Positions 44,970 to 56,713 of a stretch of 64,000 nucleotides of DNA are shown one piece after another; the first letter of the stretch is position 1; every line of letters starts with the position of its first letter. Below the pieces are notes generated by a model. That model had not been told where the DNA came from, did no database searches, and saw nothing but the letters and a program-made list of their open reading frames with translations. The translations under genes were made by a program, and so were the position numbers. Source of the DNA: Chlamydoabsidia padenii (taxonomy: Eukaryota > Mucoromycota > Mucoromycetes > Mucorales > Cunninghamellaceae); NCBI GenBank assembly GCA_025330725.1, contig JAIWND010000032.1, positions 1-64,000 of the forward strand, read 5' to 3'.

Positions 44970-45704
44970 CCATTTACCAGCAATAGAGTGTGATTCACTG
45001 TCGTCGATAAGTCCACTAAAGTTTGCATGGCCATTAATTGATTTAGTAGAGTCATCCGTTTCAGTCACGTCCATACTTTCGTCATTATCAATGGCAGCTG
45101 TTGATTGTTTATTGTTGTTGGTAGGGTTTTTCTTGTTGACCCCATTTTGCTCGGCTTGTTCTTTTAGGAGTTCAGTTACTGTTCGTTGATTGCTGGGATC
45201 AAGCTATTCCATGTAAAGGTCAGTTAGTTCACGATCTCGGCAGAATGACTATTTTTATGTTACCTTCGCCCTTTTAGCCTTCTTGGTTGCTTCCTTAATA
45301 GCTTGTTTAGGTGTACTTTTCCTTTTGTTGTGCATATACCTTGAGTCATTCTATCCATATATTAAAAAAAAAAAAAAAAGCAAGATCAGTCATTGATGGA
45401 CAATATATTAGCCCCCCCTCTTTTTTGTGCACTTACTTCGGCAGCATTTGGGTCGGTAATGTAAAACTTGACGGGTATAAGGTTTAATAAAGCATCAAAT
45501 GAGTTGGCGTGTGCAGAGATGCGATCCTATTCAAACCAAGAGATATTATGTGAGTAATAAAGTTAAGGGACATTGACGCTTGACACATTAAGATCCACTC
45601 AAAACGGTTGTGAGTTAAAGGAGTTAAAAGTGCAAACAAACACACCGACACACCGAAAACACAATACATACAGAGAGTGAATCCAATAGTTGCGTTTGAA
45701 CCAT
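43939..45704 (-). CDS. RRP14: Ribosome biogenesis protein RRP14 / SURF6
   Basis: Seven exons (45704-45672, 45526-45437, 45350-45264, 45203-44978, 44864-44614, 44551-44375, 44298-43939) give 407 residues. The N-terminal Rrp14 domain shows HANSFDALLNLIPVKFYI. The middle and C-terminal SURF6 domain includes ISELKRKLHERIVQQRQKRN, EAILAERLKKKQDRKKA, DILFGKLAVGG, and EKQEWQKAIAMATGEKIKDD. It ends in a Lys/Gly-rich tail (GKKGGAGGKKARPG, SKGKKK). The protein works in the nucleolus in assembly of both ribosomal subunits. The 113-nt intron 4 carries a 46-nt T run. The gene shares a 193-bp divergent promoter with the PRKRIP1-type gene. Confidence 0.93.
44922..44967 (+). repeat. 46-nt poly(T) inside an RRP14 intron
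   Basis: This pure T run (poly-A in the transcript) sits between the donor at 44977 and the branch region of the RRP14 intron. Confidence 0.9.
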
Positions 45705-45745
45705 TCTTTATACAATATTCTGGTTTAAATCAGAAGAAAGGAAGG

Positions 45746-45785
45746 AAAAAAAAAAAAAAAAAAAAAAAAGGAAAAAAAAAAAAAG
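45746..45785 (+). repeat. A-rich tract in the RRP14/PRKRIP1 promoter
   Basis: Two A runs (about 21 and 14 nt), separated by GG, lie between the two divergent start codons. Poly(dA:dT) tracts commonly exclude nucleosomes. Confidence 0.7.
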
Positions 45786-45827
45786 AGGGTGGCGCTTTAA
45801 TGGCCACGGTCACAGGTAGCCAGTGAA

Positions 45828-45840
45828 GCGGCGTTTGAAT
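45828..45840 (+). promoter_or_regulatory. Shared promoter motif of PRKRIP1-type gene and RRP14
   Basis: GCGGCGTTTGAAT lies 57 bp before the PRKRIP1-type start and 123 bp before the RRP14 start. Confidence 0.5.
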
Positions 45841-45897
45841 TCGAAATAAAAAGGATGTTGGACTCATTTCTTCCCCACTCTTCTTAACTATACCATC

Positions 45898-46518
45898 ATG
45901 GCGTCGATCGAATCCAAAGAAACAACGACCAAGAAAGACGAGGAACCTAAAGATTGGATGACTCCGGCACAACGACATAACATGTCCGAAACTGAAAAGC
46001 GACAACGACAACTGGATCGCATGTTTGCAAAAATCGACACACCTGTTTTTATTCCTGAACCAAAACCTGAAAAGAAGGAACACAAGGTCAAGGATTTCGT
46101 CAACAATGTATCAGGCAAGTTAATAACAAAACATCTTGTTCTTTATTGTATACTAACTTTTTGATATGTCTGTCTGTCTTTTAGGTTCAAGTGCTGGTGC
46201 GGGTAGTGGCGACTTTCATGTCTACCGTGCTCTTCGTCGTCGTGAATATACTCGGTTGGGAAATATGGAAGCTGAAGAACGAAGGGTAAATTTGAATAAA
46301 ATAGAAAAAACGTAAAAGCATGAAATACTGACTTGATTATAACTATTCAATAGGAACGGGAAGATCAAGCCTATAAAGATGAAATGGCTAGGAAAAAGGC
46401 AGAAAGCGAAGAACGGACGGCAAAGAAACGGGCAAGAAGACAGAAACGAAAACAAGCTAAACCTGAACAGAAGGACGACGACAACAATAACAAGAAACAA
46501 AAGACGACGGTGACCTAA
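45898..46518 (+). CDS. PRKRIP1: PRKRIP1-family (DUF1168) splicing-associated protein
   Basis: Three exons (45898-46114, 46185-46285, 46354-46518) give 160 residues. The family core is intact: [11 protein letters not shown], then [30 protein letters not shown], followed by a long basic helix ([25 protein letters not shown]) and an acidic/basic tail. In humans PRKRIP1 is a component of the catalytic spliceosome. The first intron has a GC donor (CAG|GCAAGT). It is the only junction that restores the family sequence NVSGSSAGAG; no GT donor nearby keeps the frame. It therefore counts as a rare GC-AG intron. Confidence 0.9.
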
Positions 46519-46889
46519 TAACAACAAACCCCCTACTGGCTGTATATATCACACACAACTCTGGTAGGCTATTTATACATAGACACTTCTCCTTATCACA
46601 TATAGTCAATCATTATCCCCCTCCTTTTTATTATTATGTTACAATAAAGCAATATGATCTTGGTCTATAGTATGTAAATGATGAATGTTTTATTATTGAT
46701 TTATAAAGAATGATGAAGATTAATCTAGGTGATGACATAAAATATGCAATTGGTACATGGGTGATTATGGTGTATACAAGATATATAGTGGTGGGTGGGT
46801 CATAAAAAGAAGAATGTGTATTATATATATATATATATAAAGTGTACATAGGAAGTAGGGTAACTGTGGGGATGCATTAAAATGTATAT
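46519..46889. other. Convergent 3' ends
   Basis: The 3' UTRs of the PRKRIP1-type gene (AATAAAG near 46643) and of the ankyrin/DIL gene meet here. A TA run lies at 46822-46840. Confidence 0.4.
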
Positions 46890-49496
46890 CTAATTTGTAG
46901 TTATATGGCCATTGTCGAGAATATCCATCCAGTCTTCGGGGATGACAGGTACAAGTTTACGTTCATCAATGGAAGCTGCCGAAGAAGGAATAGAGAAAGG
47001 AAGCATGAATTTGGAATCCTTTGTTTCTTCATCCTTATCCAATTCGTCGTCGTCACCTTCGTCAGTGGTGATATCTATTGATGGTGGTGGTGTATCGATG
47101 GATGGACTGTTCCTTATACTTGACATGAAGGAGGAGGAGGAGGATTGGCGTTGGAGAAATGATGACCTTCTGTTGTCCTTCTGTTGTAAACGGGTAGTAT
47201 CCTCGGCGAGTTGCATGGCATATTTTTCGATTTCTTCAGGTAGACGAGGTTCGTTGACTTCATAACGATAGTTCATCGCACACCGTTTCATTTGAAGAGC
47301 ATTCAGGGCATCAAAAGTTTTGATAGTATTGATAAAATCCACCAAATCAGTTAATTGAGTTAAACATTGGAGGAGTTGTAGTAGTTGAGTAGTGGGAGTC
47401 AAGTAAGAAGCAAGCTGAGCAGGTAGGTGATTGTCGCTAACCCAGTCTTCGATTTGAGAGAGATTCATTCTAATTTGCATGGCTTTGGATCGACATAAAA
47501 GCTTCTTGTTGGTGAGAATCCGGTTAAACAGTTCACATGACAGGTAGTGGATAAACTGGGCCATAGCTTGGATGATGATGGTTGGATGGACGTCGTAAGA
47601 TCGAAGGACAAATAAAGTGGATGATAACAAGTTGGTGATAGATTGAGGTGAGATGACGGTGTTGGTACTGATGGAGCTGATTGTGTTTCGTTTCGATTGT
47701 CGAGCACCTTCAGGGATCATCATAGATCGTCGATTACCCCTACGGAAAAATCGTTGCCAATCATCCGCAAAATTTACATCGTCAATACCTGGTATTTCAT
47801 TATGATCCAACATGGCATGTCCCAAGATCTTTGCAATTCGATGTTCAGTGTCGTTAACAAGTGTTGTGTATGTTTCCGAGATAAGTTCCGACATGTTGAG
47901 TTGGTGATTCGCTGTTGCAACGACTAGTCCCGTATCTTTCTTGAGGTAGTGAAGAAGCTGAGTCAGGTTTGTCATCCAAAAGGCCAATATATGTATATTT
48001 TCAATATTTGTCTATAAAAAGAGATACCGAATTAGTAAAAATGGTCATATTTCTTTTCTATTTCTTTACCTTGATTATGCCAATTATCCTTTGTAATGAT
48101 CCATCAAGTACTTGATTCAACAATTCTTCGGTGGAGAAGTAGTGTGCAAATCGAGCACTAAGGAAGATGACATTGGCTGGAATACAAATTTCATGCTGAG
48201 ATCGTAAAGGTAGTTGAATATTGGTGATGACTGTGTCGAGTATATAAGATAAATCATCCGCACCAAAGACAAACATTTGATCAGGCAAGCACCGGTCCCA
48301 TTGAAAGTCATTGTTGATATCACCAAAATCACTATCATTGTCATTATCATCATCAGTTGTATTATCACCATCTTCAGTCGTCATTGTACCAAGAGCCAAA
48401 GTAGATTCCAATAATAGTTTTCTTCGTCGATCAATAGCTTCTTCAGTCGTAAAAGCATCATAACCTTCCATTGTTGGTTGATAATAAAAGTCATAGTCGT
48501 CATTAGTTTTAGTGGATGATGATACTGATAACGAAGAAGTGGAGGAAGAAGAGAATTGAGTGCTGAGATGTCGACCGAAAAGACTTGATGTTGATGAGAG
48601 ACTATCCCGAGGATTTGTTGCCAAGATATCTACGATCTTTTGATTATCCGCATTAACAAAGTCAAACACCGTTCTACCTTTTGATGATTTTGTTTGAGAA
48701 GAAGCACCATGTTCCAAGAGAATCTTCACAATATGATCATGATTGTTATTAGTAGCCCACATTAATGCCGTCCAACCAACTATATACAATATACATTTAA
48801 AAAAGAATTAGTTACTGTAATCCAATAAAATCTTGTCATACATTCCATTCCCCCTCCTTCCTTCTTCATAAAAGGATACTTACATGAGTCCTGAATATCA
48901 ATTTTGGCACCTGATGTCAAGAGGATTTGAGCAATTTCCAATTTACCAAAACAAACAGCGTAAATCAAGGGTGTAGTTCCATCTTCATCTTTAGCATCAA
49001 TATCAATCCATTTGTTGAAGGTTTCAAGGAGATATCGGACCTTGTCGGTATCACCTGCCGAAGCCGATCGCCAAAAGAGTCTAGTGAGTTTGCTTTTTTT
49101 CGCACCATCGTCCAAGTTTGGATCAGTCACCACTTGGTGTTCATCCAATGCATCGTCTGTTAATGTTTCTTGTTGTAATAACCAATTGTCACCACCTGTA
49201 TTGTCAATGTTGTTGTTGTTGTTGGACTTGTTGTTGGACTTGTCACAAGAGGACAAAGAGGAGGAGCAAGTGGAGGTGGAAGAGGTCGGAGTGATAGCTT
49301 GAGTTCCAAGAATCCCGGCTAGTTCTTTGTAAGTTTCGGCTAGTCGATGAGTCACTTCAGCACAAGACATGTTTTCATATTCGGTTTGCATTGAGTTGGT
49401 AGTGTTTGTTTGGTCTTGTTTAGTTTGAGTCGTCCCTTTTAGTGGATCGGCAGGGAAGATTCGTATAGGTTCAGAGGGTGATATAGAAGGATCCAT
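46890..49496 (-). CDS. Ankyrin-repeat and DIL-domain protein
   Basis: Three exons (49496-48884, 48779-48070, 48011-46890) give 814 residues. Ankyrin repeats lie around residues 130-265: TRLFWRSASAGDTDKVRYLL, DGTTPLIYAVCFGKLEIAQILL, GWTALMWATNNNHDHIVKILLEHGA. After acidic and serine-rich disorder, a dilute (DIL)-like domain covers roughly 360-680: VFLSARFAHYF-type start, HILAFWMTNLTQLLHYL, LLSSTLFVLRSYDVHPTIIIQAMAQFIHYLS, LFNRILTNKKLLCRSKAMQIRMNLSQIEDW. DIL domains occur in class V myosin tails. Stand-alone ankyrin+DIL proteins are known in fungi, probably linked to Rab or actin-based traffic. The precise role is unknown. Confidence 0.88.
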
Positions 49497-49660
49497 TAAA
49501 AAGGTATTATAAGGTAAGTAAGAATAAAAATAGTAGAAAGAGAGTGAAGTAATGTATTTGACGGAGAAAAAAAAAAAAAAAAAAAAAAAAGGAGAGGGGG
49601 GAGTGAAAGAAAAAGGGGTGAAGGCCTTTTCCTAAAATAAATAAAAAACGGACAAGAAAA

Positions 49661-49674
49661 TCGGGGTTCTAAAT
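49661..49674 (+). promoter_or_regulatory. Promoter motif of the ankyrin/DIL gene (imperfect)
   Basis: TCGGGGTTCTAAAT (plus-strand orientation) lies 164 bp before the start at 49496. Confidence 0.35.
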
Positions 49675-50076
49675 CTGTGTTGAAGTTTGGCACTGTGTCA
49701 CAAAGACTTGCATACCGCTTCATCCTCTCTTTCTGGAAATATGAGCTGTTGTCACTCTTATCCATTATGGAAAGCTAAAAAAGTTGTTGGCCGTATGATG
49801 ATGATGATGATAAGAATGTTCGATTGAGAAGAGGCAGACAAAAAAGAGATAGCAGTAGTGCACTGACGGGGCATAAAAAAAGGGGAGAGGAAAATGACAA
49901 TCGGAGAATAAAAATTCAGTTACCCATGGCTCGAGTAAATCATGCAATCATATGTGTGATGGTGATGATCAAAACGGTCTCGTCCAAAAGCACCATGTAT
50001 AACTATTACACCTTGAGCAGATGCATTTTATGTTTGAGGCATATATAATCCCCTTACTAAACATAGAGCATTCCTT

Positions 50077-50330
50077 AGCCTATTTCCAACAAAGTTTACA
50101 TAATGGCCATTGTACCAAGTCCCTTGTATGGAGCAGTATAGCCTCAAGATCGTTTTTCCCTGACTTTTGTAAAAAAAAAAAAAAAAAAAAAAAGGATGCA
50201 GAATGAAAATGGACAGACGAGACAAGACTTATTTTCAAAACCCGCTTACCCTCACCTTGAATCTTGGGAGTGCTCTACTGCCTTGATGAACAAGCGATAC
50301 TAATGACAAAAGTGGCGATGTAGTCATTAT
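50077..50330 (+). repeat. Interspersed repeat family Y, tandem copy 1
   Basis: The unit starts AGCCTATTTCCAACAAAGTT and holds TAATGGCCATTGTACCAAGT, GGAGCAGTATAGCCTCAAG, an A run, AATGGACAGACGAGAC, TTTTCAAAACCCGCTTACCC and ATGACAAAAGTGGCGATG. Copy 2 follows after 254 bp. Confidence 0.75.
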
Positions 50331-50570
50331 AGCCTATTTCCAACAAACTTTACTTAATGGCCAATATACCAAGTCCACTTTATGGAGCAGTATAGTTTCA
50401 AGATCGGTTTACCCTGACTTTTGTATAAAAAAAAAAGAATGTAGAATGAAAATGGACAGACGAGACCAAACTTATTTCAAAACCCGCTTACCCTCGCCTT
50501 GAATCTTATGATAGCTCTATAGGCTTAATGGACAAGTGATAGTCATGACAAAAGTGACCATGACATATAT
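50331..50570 (+). repeat. Interspersed repeat family Y, tandem copy 2
   Basis: This copy repeats the unit of copy 1 block by block (AGCCTATTTCCAACAAACTT, GGAGCAGTATAGTTTCAAG, AATGGACAGACGAGAC, TTTCAAAACCCGCTTACCC), with a shorter A run and scattered substitutions. Confidence 0.75.
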
Positions 50571-50724
50571 AAACAATAATGGCAAACAGTATTATAAGAT
50601 ATCTTTATTGTATGTAACATTGGAATTTATAAAATAAAAAAAGGATAAAATACTATACTATACTATATACTACATGAAGAGAGGGAGAAGGGAATAAAAT
50701 GGTGGACATATACACCAATTGATT

Positions 50725-51099
50725 TCACCCATTCACGGGATTTTCATCGATAAACATAAGTCCACGATTTTGTTTGGGACTAAAGTATCGGAACCGGGTT
50801 TTTGGTGGTGCTTGAGAGGAGGATGTTGAGGCAAAGATCATATTGTTGTTACTGCTACCGATGTTGTTGTTCATGGTGGACTTTTTTGGTGAAGTAAAGA
50901 CACATGGACCAGTGGCAAAGGATATTTGTTGATCAAAAGAGGGCGATGAAGAAGTGGACGATGATGATGATGTTTTCCGCTTTTTCGTTGAAGAGCTTTG
51001 TCGAGGAAATTTTGATGATGCTATGTTGGTTAATGTATGCTGTTGTTGTTGATGATTATGATGATAATGTTTGAAAGATTGCTGATTTTCTTTATGACC

Positions 51100-51156
<57 letters not shown>

Positions 51157-53247
51157 TGAATGAATGGGTTGTCGTTGTTGATGATCCATTGGTATATGTT
51201 TCTTGTGGTAAGCGATACGATCCTTGAGCCATTCTTCCAATTGCCGAAAGTTGCTGTTGTTGCAGTATAATAGTTCATAAGTATGTTGTACAAATACCAA
51301 AGACTGATCCAAAGCATCAAGTAAAGTATCCTTGGGGCCTATTTGGTGCAATATTTGTTGTTCGATAAGTTCTTGATCCATTTTGTTAAAGCGTCGAGTT
51401 ACACCCGCCAAGATATCCACAGCCACAGAGATGATTTCAGTCGCCCGCCATAGTTCATCCCGATCAAATCCACATCGTAGTACAGAAGGATGGACCATCA
51501 CACAATAATGCATAATGTTCACTTGATCCAAAGCCGCTTTCAAGCAAATGTTTAGAGATCGCCATTGTAATGAGTTGACAGAGTAATCCATATAATCCGC
51601 CATGACTGTATCACCACCACCACCACCACCACCACCACCAACATCACCATTATGATCACCAGTATCATCGATATCGTCAGGAATATAAAGCTTGTGAAGT
51701 ACGATCCGAGTTGCATTGAGTTCCAAATGTACACGTGCCCGCACAAGTGAGACCGGAGTAGCATCATATGGTAAGTGAGGTTGTAATTCCAAAGGTAGGT
51801 TTTTCGAGAATTGATAGAGTTGATTGTCGAATGTTTCCAATGAAGAGATACCCACCACAGATTCGTCAGCAAAGAATGATCGATCGCTTTCATTGGTGGA
51901 TGAGGAAGAAGAAGTATAGTGATGTTGGATAATTTCTGCCTGCATTCGCCATATTGAGAGACAGTGTTCGTTAACCATGATTCCATATTCGGATGCACCA
52001 TCACAGTCAAATGACCATAATCTTGGTACCCTTCTTTTCCTATAAGACGAGTGCTGTTGCTGTTGTTGTTGTTGTTGTTGTTGAAGGTAACTGTCGTCCA
52101 TATTTACTGCTGTTGTCGAAGAAGAAGAAGCTGATGATAAAGTAGATGCCGAGGTTGGAATCTTCATAAATCCATCATCGAAACATGAAGAAAGCATGTT
52201 CGTTGAACTACCGGAGGAAGAGACGGCAAAATCATTCATCCAGGTCATCCACCATAATCTTGTATCCAATTCAGTTTTCCACAAAGAATCAGGATCAGAG
52301 CCAGCCTTGTTGCCATCACTACCATCGCAATTATCATGACCACCACCATCGACAATAGGACCAGGAGTAGTATCACCATCGACATTCAAACCATCTTCTT
52401 GACCTTCTTTATCGTCACCAGGTTGGATTTGTAAAGATTGCAGAGACTGGACGGCCATTGTCATATATATGGATTTCTTCTTCATGTCGACCTTGTAACT
52501 CATCAAGAGCATTCCCATGATATCAAATCGTGAGACTGAAGGTTTGTTGTTGTTGTCATTGTCGTCATCGAATAAGAGTTGTTCCAATTTGTTTTTTGCC
52601 GCTGTAAAGAAGAATTCCTCCATATCCCGTATTTTAGCAGGATCCCGTCGCATAGCCTCGAGAGCAGGTGGATAGTGATGATGAGCCAACATGTGCTTGA
52701 GGACAAAGAATGCGATAGCATTGACAATAACAGAGTCCAGTCCCCTTGGTTCATCAAGAATAGCCAAGATATGTTGCCTTGGAAAAACAGGGAAATACCG
52801 CACCCAACAATCAAAATAAGTATGGATACAAGCCGTTACCGTTTGTTGTCGAAGAATCAATTGTTGGAAGAAGAGAGGTATAGTGACACCACCGGGACCA
52901 GCACCATTGATATAAAGTTGTCCAAGTTCGTAGAATCGCTTGAATAGATTGGCAGGTTTATTTCGATACCGTTTGTTGCGGGGTACCAATTGTCCAGAGA
53001 AGGTGGAAGAAGTGGTGGAGAATGGACTACTGGTATGAGAAGCCAAACTGCTGCATGTTGACGACGACGACGACGACGACGACGAAGAGACTGAAGAGAA
53101 GGAAGGTAGATCCACCACAAATGATAAAAGATAGTTCCTAAGTCTGGCAATGTCCGTAAAGTTGGTATCGAGACAAAGACCATAATCACTAAATTGGATA
53201 TTGATACTGGGTGAGAGGTGTGATTGAAGTAATTGTAGCTGATCCAC

Positions 53248-53285
<38 letters not shown>

Positions 53286-53311
53286 GCTGAGATTGCTGTT
53301 CCAGGTCTTGT

Positions 53312-53355
<44 letters not shown>

Positions 53356-53547
53356 TGTAAAGTTAAAGTGTTCTGGTGAAAGAGGTGGCGAGTGGAGAGA
53401 ATAAAGGTCAGAAGAAGATATTGATTTATAAAAAAGAGGAGTGGTAGGAGGGGTATGAGTAATATTGGATTCACAAGAAGAATAGTCATCTCCACTACTT
53501 AAAGAGAGAGATGACCATGGAAGGTAATTCTGTGTGGATTGAATCAT
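50725..53547 (-). CDS. Large polyQ protein with fungal-specific TF (MHR) domain
   Basis: This single-exon frame of 940 codons has long Gln runs near residues 66-100, around residue 490 and near residue 800. The middle matches the fungal transcription factor middle homology region: LFKRFYELGQLYINGAG, LRQQTVTACIHTYFDCWVRYFPVFPRQHIL, then VIVNAIAFFVLKHMLAHHH, and later TELDTRLWWMTWMNDFAVS and EHCLSIWRMQAEIIQ. Such domains belong to Zn2Cys6 regulators, but no Zn2Cys6 cluster is present at either end. The protein may act as a regulator without its own DNA-binding cluster, or a separate 5' exon may exist. It ends SKFPRQSSSTKKRKTSSS and a short conserved-looking tail (PPKTRFRYFSPKQNRGLMF). Confidence 0.8.
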
Positions 53548-54394
53548 AATAAAAAGATCGTTATCATGCTTTTTTTTTTTTTAAAAAAAAAAAGTAAGAA
53601 TAAAGTGAAAGAGAAATGAAATGGCGATCGAGAGGGGGGACCGAAAGATTTAAGCAAGTGATAACGTGCGGGGTTTTAAAATACAGCAGATTGAGATTCG
53701 GCTTTGAACATACAGAATTGCATCATTAACAGTATACTTTCCTTGCTAGTTATTATATCCGCAAATTAAACTAGCACATACATGAACACAAATAGATTAA
53801 CATTCATTCTAACAAGAAACCCAAAGGGAAAAAAAGAAGCAAAGACATGAAGTTGTCGGGAGTTGAAAAATGCCAAGTTTGCTTGGACCCCCCCCCCTGA
53901 TTTTTACTTTCGGTAACATTTAGAGGTATTACGATTTTGACACAAAATACGTTTCCTCGACTATATGGAATGAATCAGGCGCCATGCATGCCCCAGATCA
54001 ATCCCATAGATACCACTCAGCTGAATTGACTAGCATACGGGAGAAAAAGATATAGACAAAGCAAGTCATAAGGTTTCCTCTCCCTATTATTCCCATATCG
54101 AAAACAATGTAACTCCAAAGATATAAAAAACACGAGTTGTGTTACGCCTGCCCGCCTAGTTATCATCACCTGACCAACTAACTGCGTCTATGCACATAAA
54201 TGGAAGTGTCCTTTTTATATTAAAAGTCATCCATGATCACATAGACAATAAAAAAAAAAGTTACAATAGTTTTATTAAAGACAAAGTAATATATAAATAT
54301 ATGTATATGACAAAGAATGAAGGTGATGAATGAGTGTGGAGTATATATGTAAAAAAAAAAGAGAGAGTGTGTGAGAGAAAGAGATAATCCTAAT
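53548..54394. other. Intergenic, no gene seen
   Basis: It contains the polyQ-factor promoter, including a palindromic T11/A11 stretch near 53571-53592 and the motif at 53668. It also has a C9 run at 53890 and the NIP7 3' UTR. Confidence 0.45.
53668..53680 (+). promoter_or_regulatory. Promoter motif of the polyQ TF gene
   Basis: GCGGGGTTTTAAA (plus-strand orientation) lies 120 bp before the start at 53547. Confidence 0.4.
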
Positions 54395-55219
54395 CTAAAA
54401 CAAAGTATCTTCGGATCTAAGGTATTCACCTACATCTGCTTGGTGGAAGGTGATGATATCAGTTGGTTGCAACTTTTTCATATCGACGGTGGATCTTGCT
54501 GTGACGCCAAAACCCTAGATATACAAAAAAGACATGATTAGTAAAGAAACAGGTAACCCTTACCCCCCCTCCTATCCTTTACTTACCAATGGACTATCGG
54601 TCATAGAGAAAACAACCACACCAGTATGTTCAGGTGTATCATCAGTAATACGTCCCAGATGAGCCTTCACTACATTGTTACCATATAAAAAGGGCATTTC
54701 ACCGTTAGGTTTAATCCAAATCTTGTGCTATTCAAAAACCATCGTCATTAGTATCAAACCATCAGTTTGCCTATCTCTCCTTCCTTTTTTTTTTTTCGGT
54801 TACCTTTGCGTATTGTGCCAAGTAATCCAATGCGGTAATGTGAAGTGTGAATTTGCCAGTTTTCGTGAATTTACCAAAACACACACCTAAGGATCCAAGT
54901 TGATCTCGACCTATACTGACAGCCACCCGCATCATACTTTCACTACAAATTCAAAAGCACAAGTAAGCATTCCCTATTCTTTTTGTTTTGTCTTATAATG
55001 TCCCTTACCTGAGGTAGTATACCTTGTTTTTATGAAGACGGAAGCAATAGGTTTCGTCAGGACGGTCGATCAAGTGTTTAATGTTGGCCCCAATACTATC
55101 AGTGATGACAAATAAACAAAAGTGATTAATAAATTCAAAACCCCCCCATATCATGATACTTACTATTTAGCAAGCTTTTCGAATAAGGTCGTCGTTTCTT
55201 CGCCGGTAAGAGGTCGCAT
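54395..55219 (-). CDS. NIP7: 60S ribosome biogenesis protein NIP7
   Basis: Five exons (55219-55164, 55095-55009, 54942-54804, 54727-54587, 54514-54395) give 180 residues, exactly the family length. The sequence follows NIP7 throughout: [117 protein letters not shown], then [20 protein letters not shown]. The C-terminal half is the RNA-binding PUA domain. NIP7 acts in the nucleolus on pre-60S particles and 27S pre-rRNA processing. Confidence 0.96.
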
Positions 55220-55333
55220 GGTGGGTGGTGGAGGGTTGAGAAAGTGGAAAGAGAAGAATTGGAAAAAAAAAATCCAAATGATCCAGACCCTCTTCCTTTC
55301 AAGCCACTATCGGAACTTAAATCAAATTATGGG

Positions 55334-55345
55334 GCGGGGATTGAA
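55334..55345 (+). promoter_or_regulatory. Promoter motif of NIP7
   Basis: GCGGGGATTGAA (plus-strand orientation) lies 114 bp before the NIP7 start at 55219. Confidence 0.45.
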
Positions 55346-55485
55346 GAATCAAAAAGTTGCATAAAAAAGTCTTTTATTTGACACTATTAAAGAAGTAAGG
55401 GTACCTAGCTAATTGTAATCTTTATCGTATTATCTGGTTTGTATATATATATATATAAAGAGAGATATAAGGTAAGGTTCTAAGT

Positions 55486-56713
55486 CTATTTGGAATCAGC
55501 AGCGCTGTAGTAAGGGTAATCAATGTAACCTTTAGGACCAGGAGTGTAAAAGGTGTCTCGATCGTAAGGAGTGAGTTTCCAGTGATTACGGAAACGCTCG
55601 ACCAAATCAGGATTAGCGATAAAAGCCCGACCGACAGCGATAAGGTTGTTGGGAGACTTTTCAGCACGATTATAGGCAGATTGAGCACTATAAGTATAGT
55701 TACCAGCAGAGATAAAGGGACCAGACCAGATAGCACGGAAGTGATCCAAAGTGTCAGCATGTTCGGTGTCATCCTCAGCTTCTGCGGATTCACCTTCTTC
55801 AGGAGGACCAACCAAATTGATACGAGGTTCGGTAAAGTGAATGTAGGCCAAGTTGGGAAGATTCTTTTCCAATTCCCGAGTAATATGGCTCCATGTTTCA
55901 ACCGGTGTTTCATCAACCATACCTTGGAATCCTGACCAGGGACTATAACGCACAGCAGTTTTTTCAGCACCAATGGCCTTGGCTATTGCGTCCACTACTT
56001 CCAAACTGAATCTAGTACGGTTTTCAATTGATCCACCATAGTTATCTGTTCGTTTGTTGCTTGATGAGTTGATGAATTGATCCAAAAGATAACCATTAGC
56101 AGAATGGACTTCAACACCTAGAGAAAAAGTTCAAATGAATACAATGTCCCTTGATCCTATACCCCCCTTCTTTTTTTTTTTTTTTCCTTGACTTACCATC
56201 AAATCCAGCTTCAATAGCATTCTTGGCGGCTTGAGCAAATTCATTAGTGATTGACTTGATTTCATCCACAGACAAAGCACGAGGCACTTCATGAGGGAAA
56301 CCCAAAGGAGAGTTACCTTCGACAGCCAAAGCCGAAGGACCTACGGGAGCTTGGTTATTAGGAAGGAAAGCTGAAATAGAAGCACGACCCAAGTGCCAGA
56401 GTTGCATAAAGATCACACCACCCGCTTTGTGGACAGCAGCCGTCGTCTTCTTCCATCCTTCGATTTGTTCTTTGCTCCAAATACCAGGAGTACCAGGATA
56501 ACCACCCGCACCAGGAGAGATACCAGTTGCTTCAGTAATCAGAAGTCCACCTTCAGTTGCGCGTTGTTCATAGTACTCAGGCACAATATCGGTAGGAACA
56601 CCGGTTTTGTCGGATCGGAAGCGAGTCAAAGGGGCCAAGACGATTCGATGTTTCAAGACATTTTGACCAAGTTTGATAGGTGTGAATAAAGCAGGAGTAG
56701 TAGATGAAGGCAT
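55486..56713 (-). CDS. Old yellow enzyme (NADPH dehydrogenase, FMN)
   Basis: Two exons (56713-56197, 56117-55486) give 382 residues. The TIM-barrel FMN enzyme shows LFTPIKLGQNVLKHRIVLAP, LTRFRSD, GGLLITEATGISPGAGGYPG, FMQLWHLGRAS, and GFDGVEVHSANGYLLDQFI with the His/Asn pair that binds the substrate carbonyl. Further on are NKRTDNYGGSIENRTRF, RYSPW, and GRAFIANPDLVERF. It reduces activated C=C bonds with NADPH. Physiological substrates are unknown; oxylipins, quinones and nitro compounds are typical. The protein lacks organelle signals and is probably cytosolic. Confidence 0.94.

Larger units (their letters stand above)
49497..50724. other. Intergenic with tandem repeat pair
   Basis: It holds an A run (about 49566-49589), the ankyrin/DIL promoter motif (49661), two tandem family Y repeats (50077-50570) and the 3' UTR of the following minus-strand gene. 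Small ORFs on both strands are low-complexity or lie in the repeats. Confidence 0.5.

Noticed and set aside
47697..49302. Plus-strand ORFs opposite the ankyrin/DIL gene
   Set aside because: They are shadows of a long, phase-consistent minus-strand gene with recognised domains.
52503..53495. Asn- and His-rich frames overlapping the polyQ factor
   Set aside because: They arise from reading Gln-codon runs in another frame; only the 940-codon frame shows a known domain.
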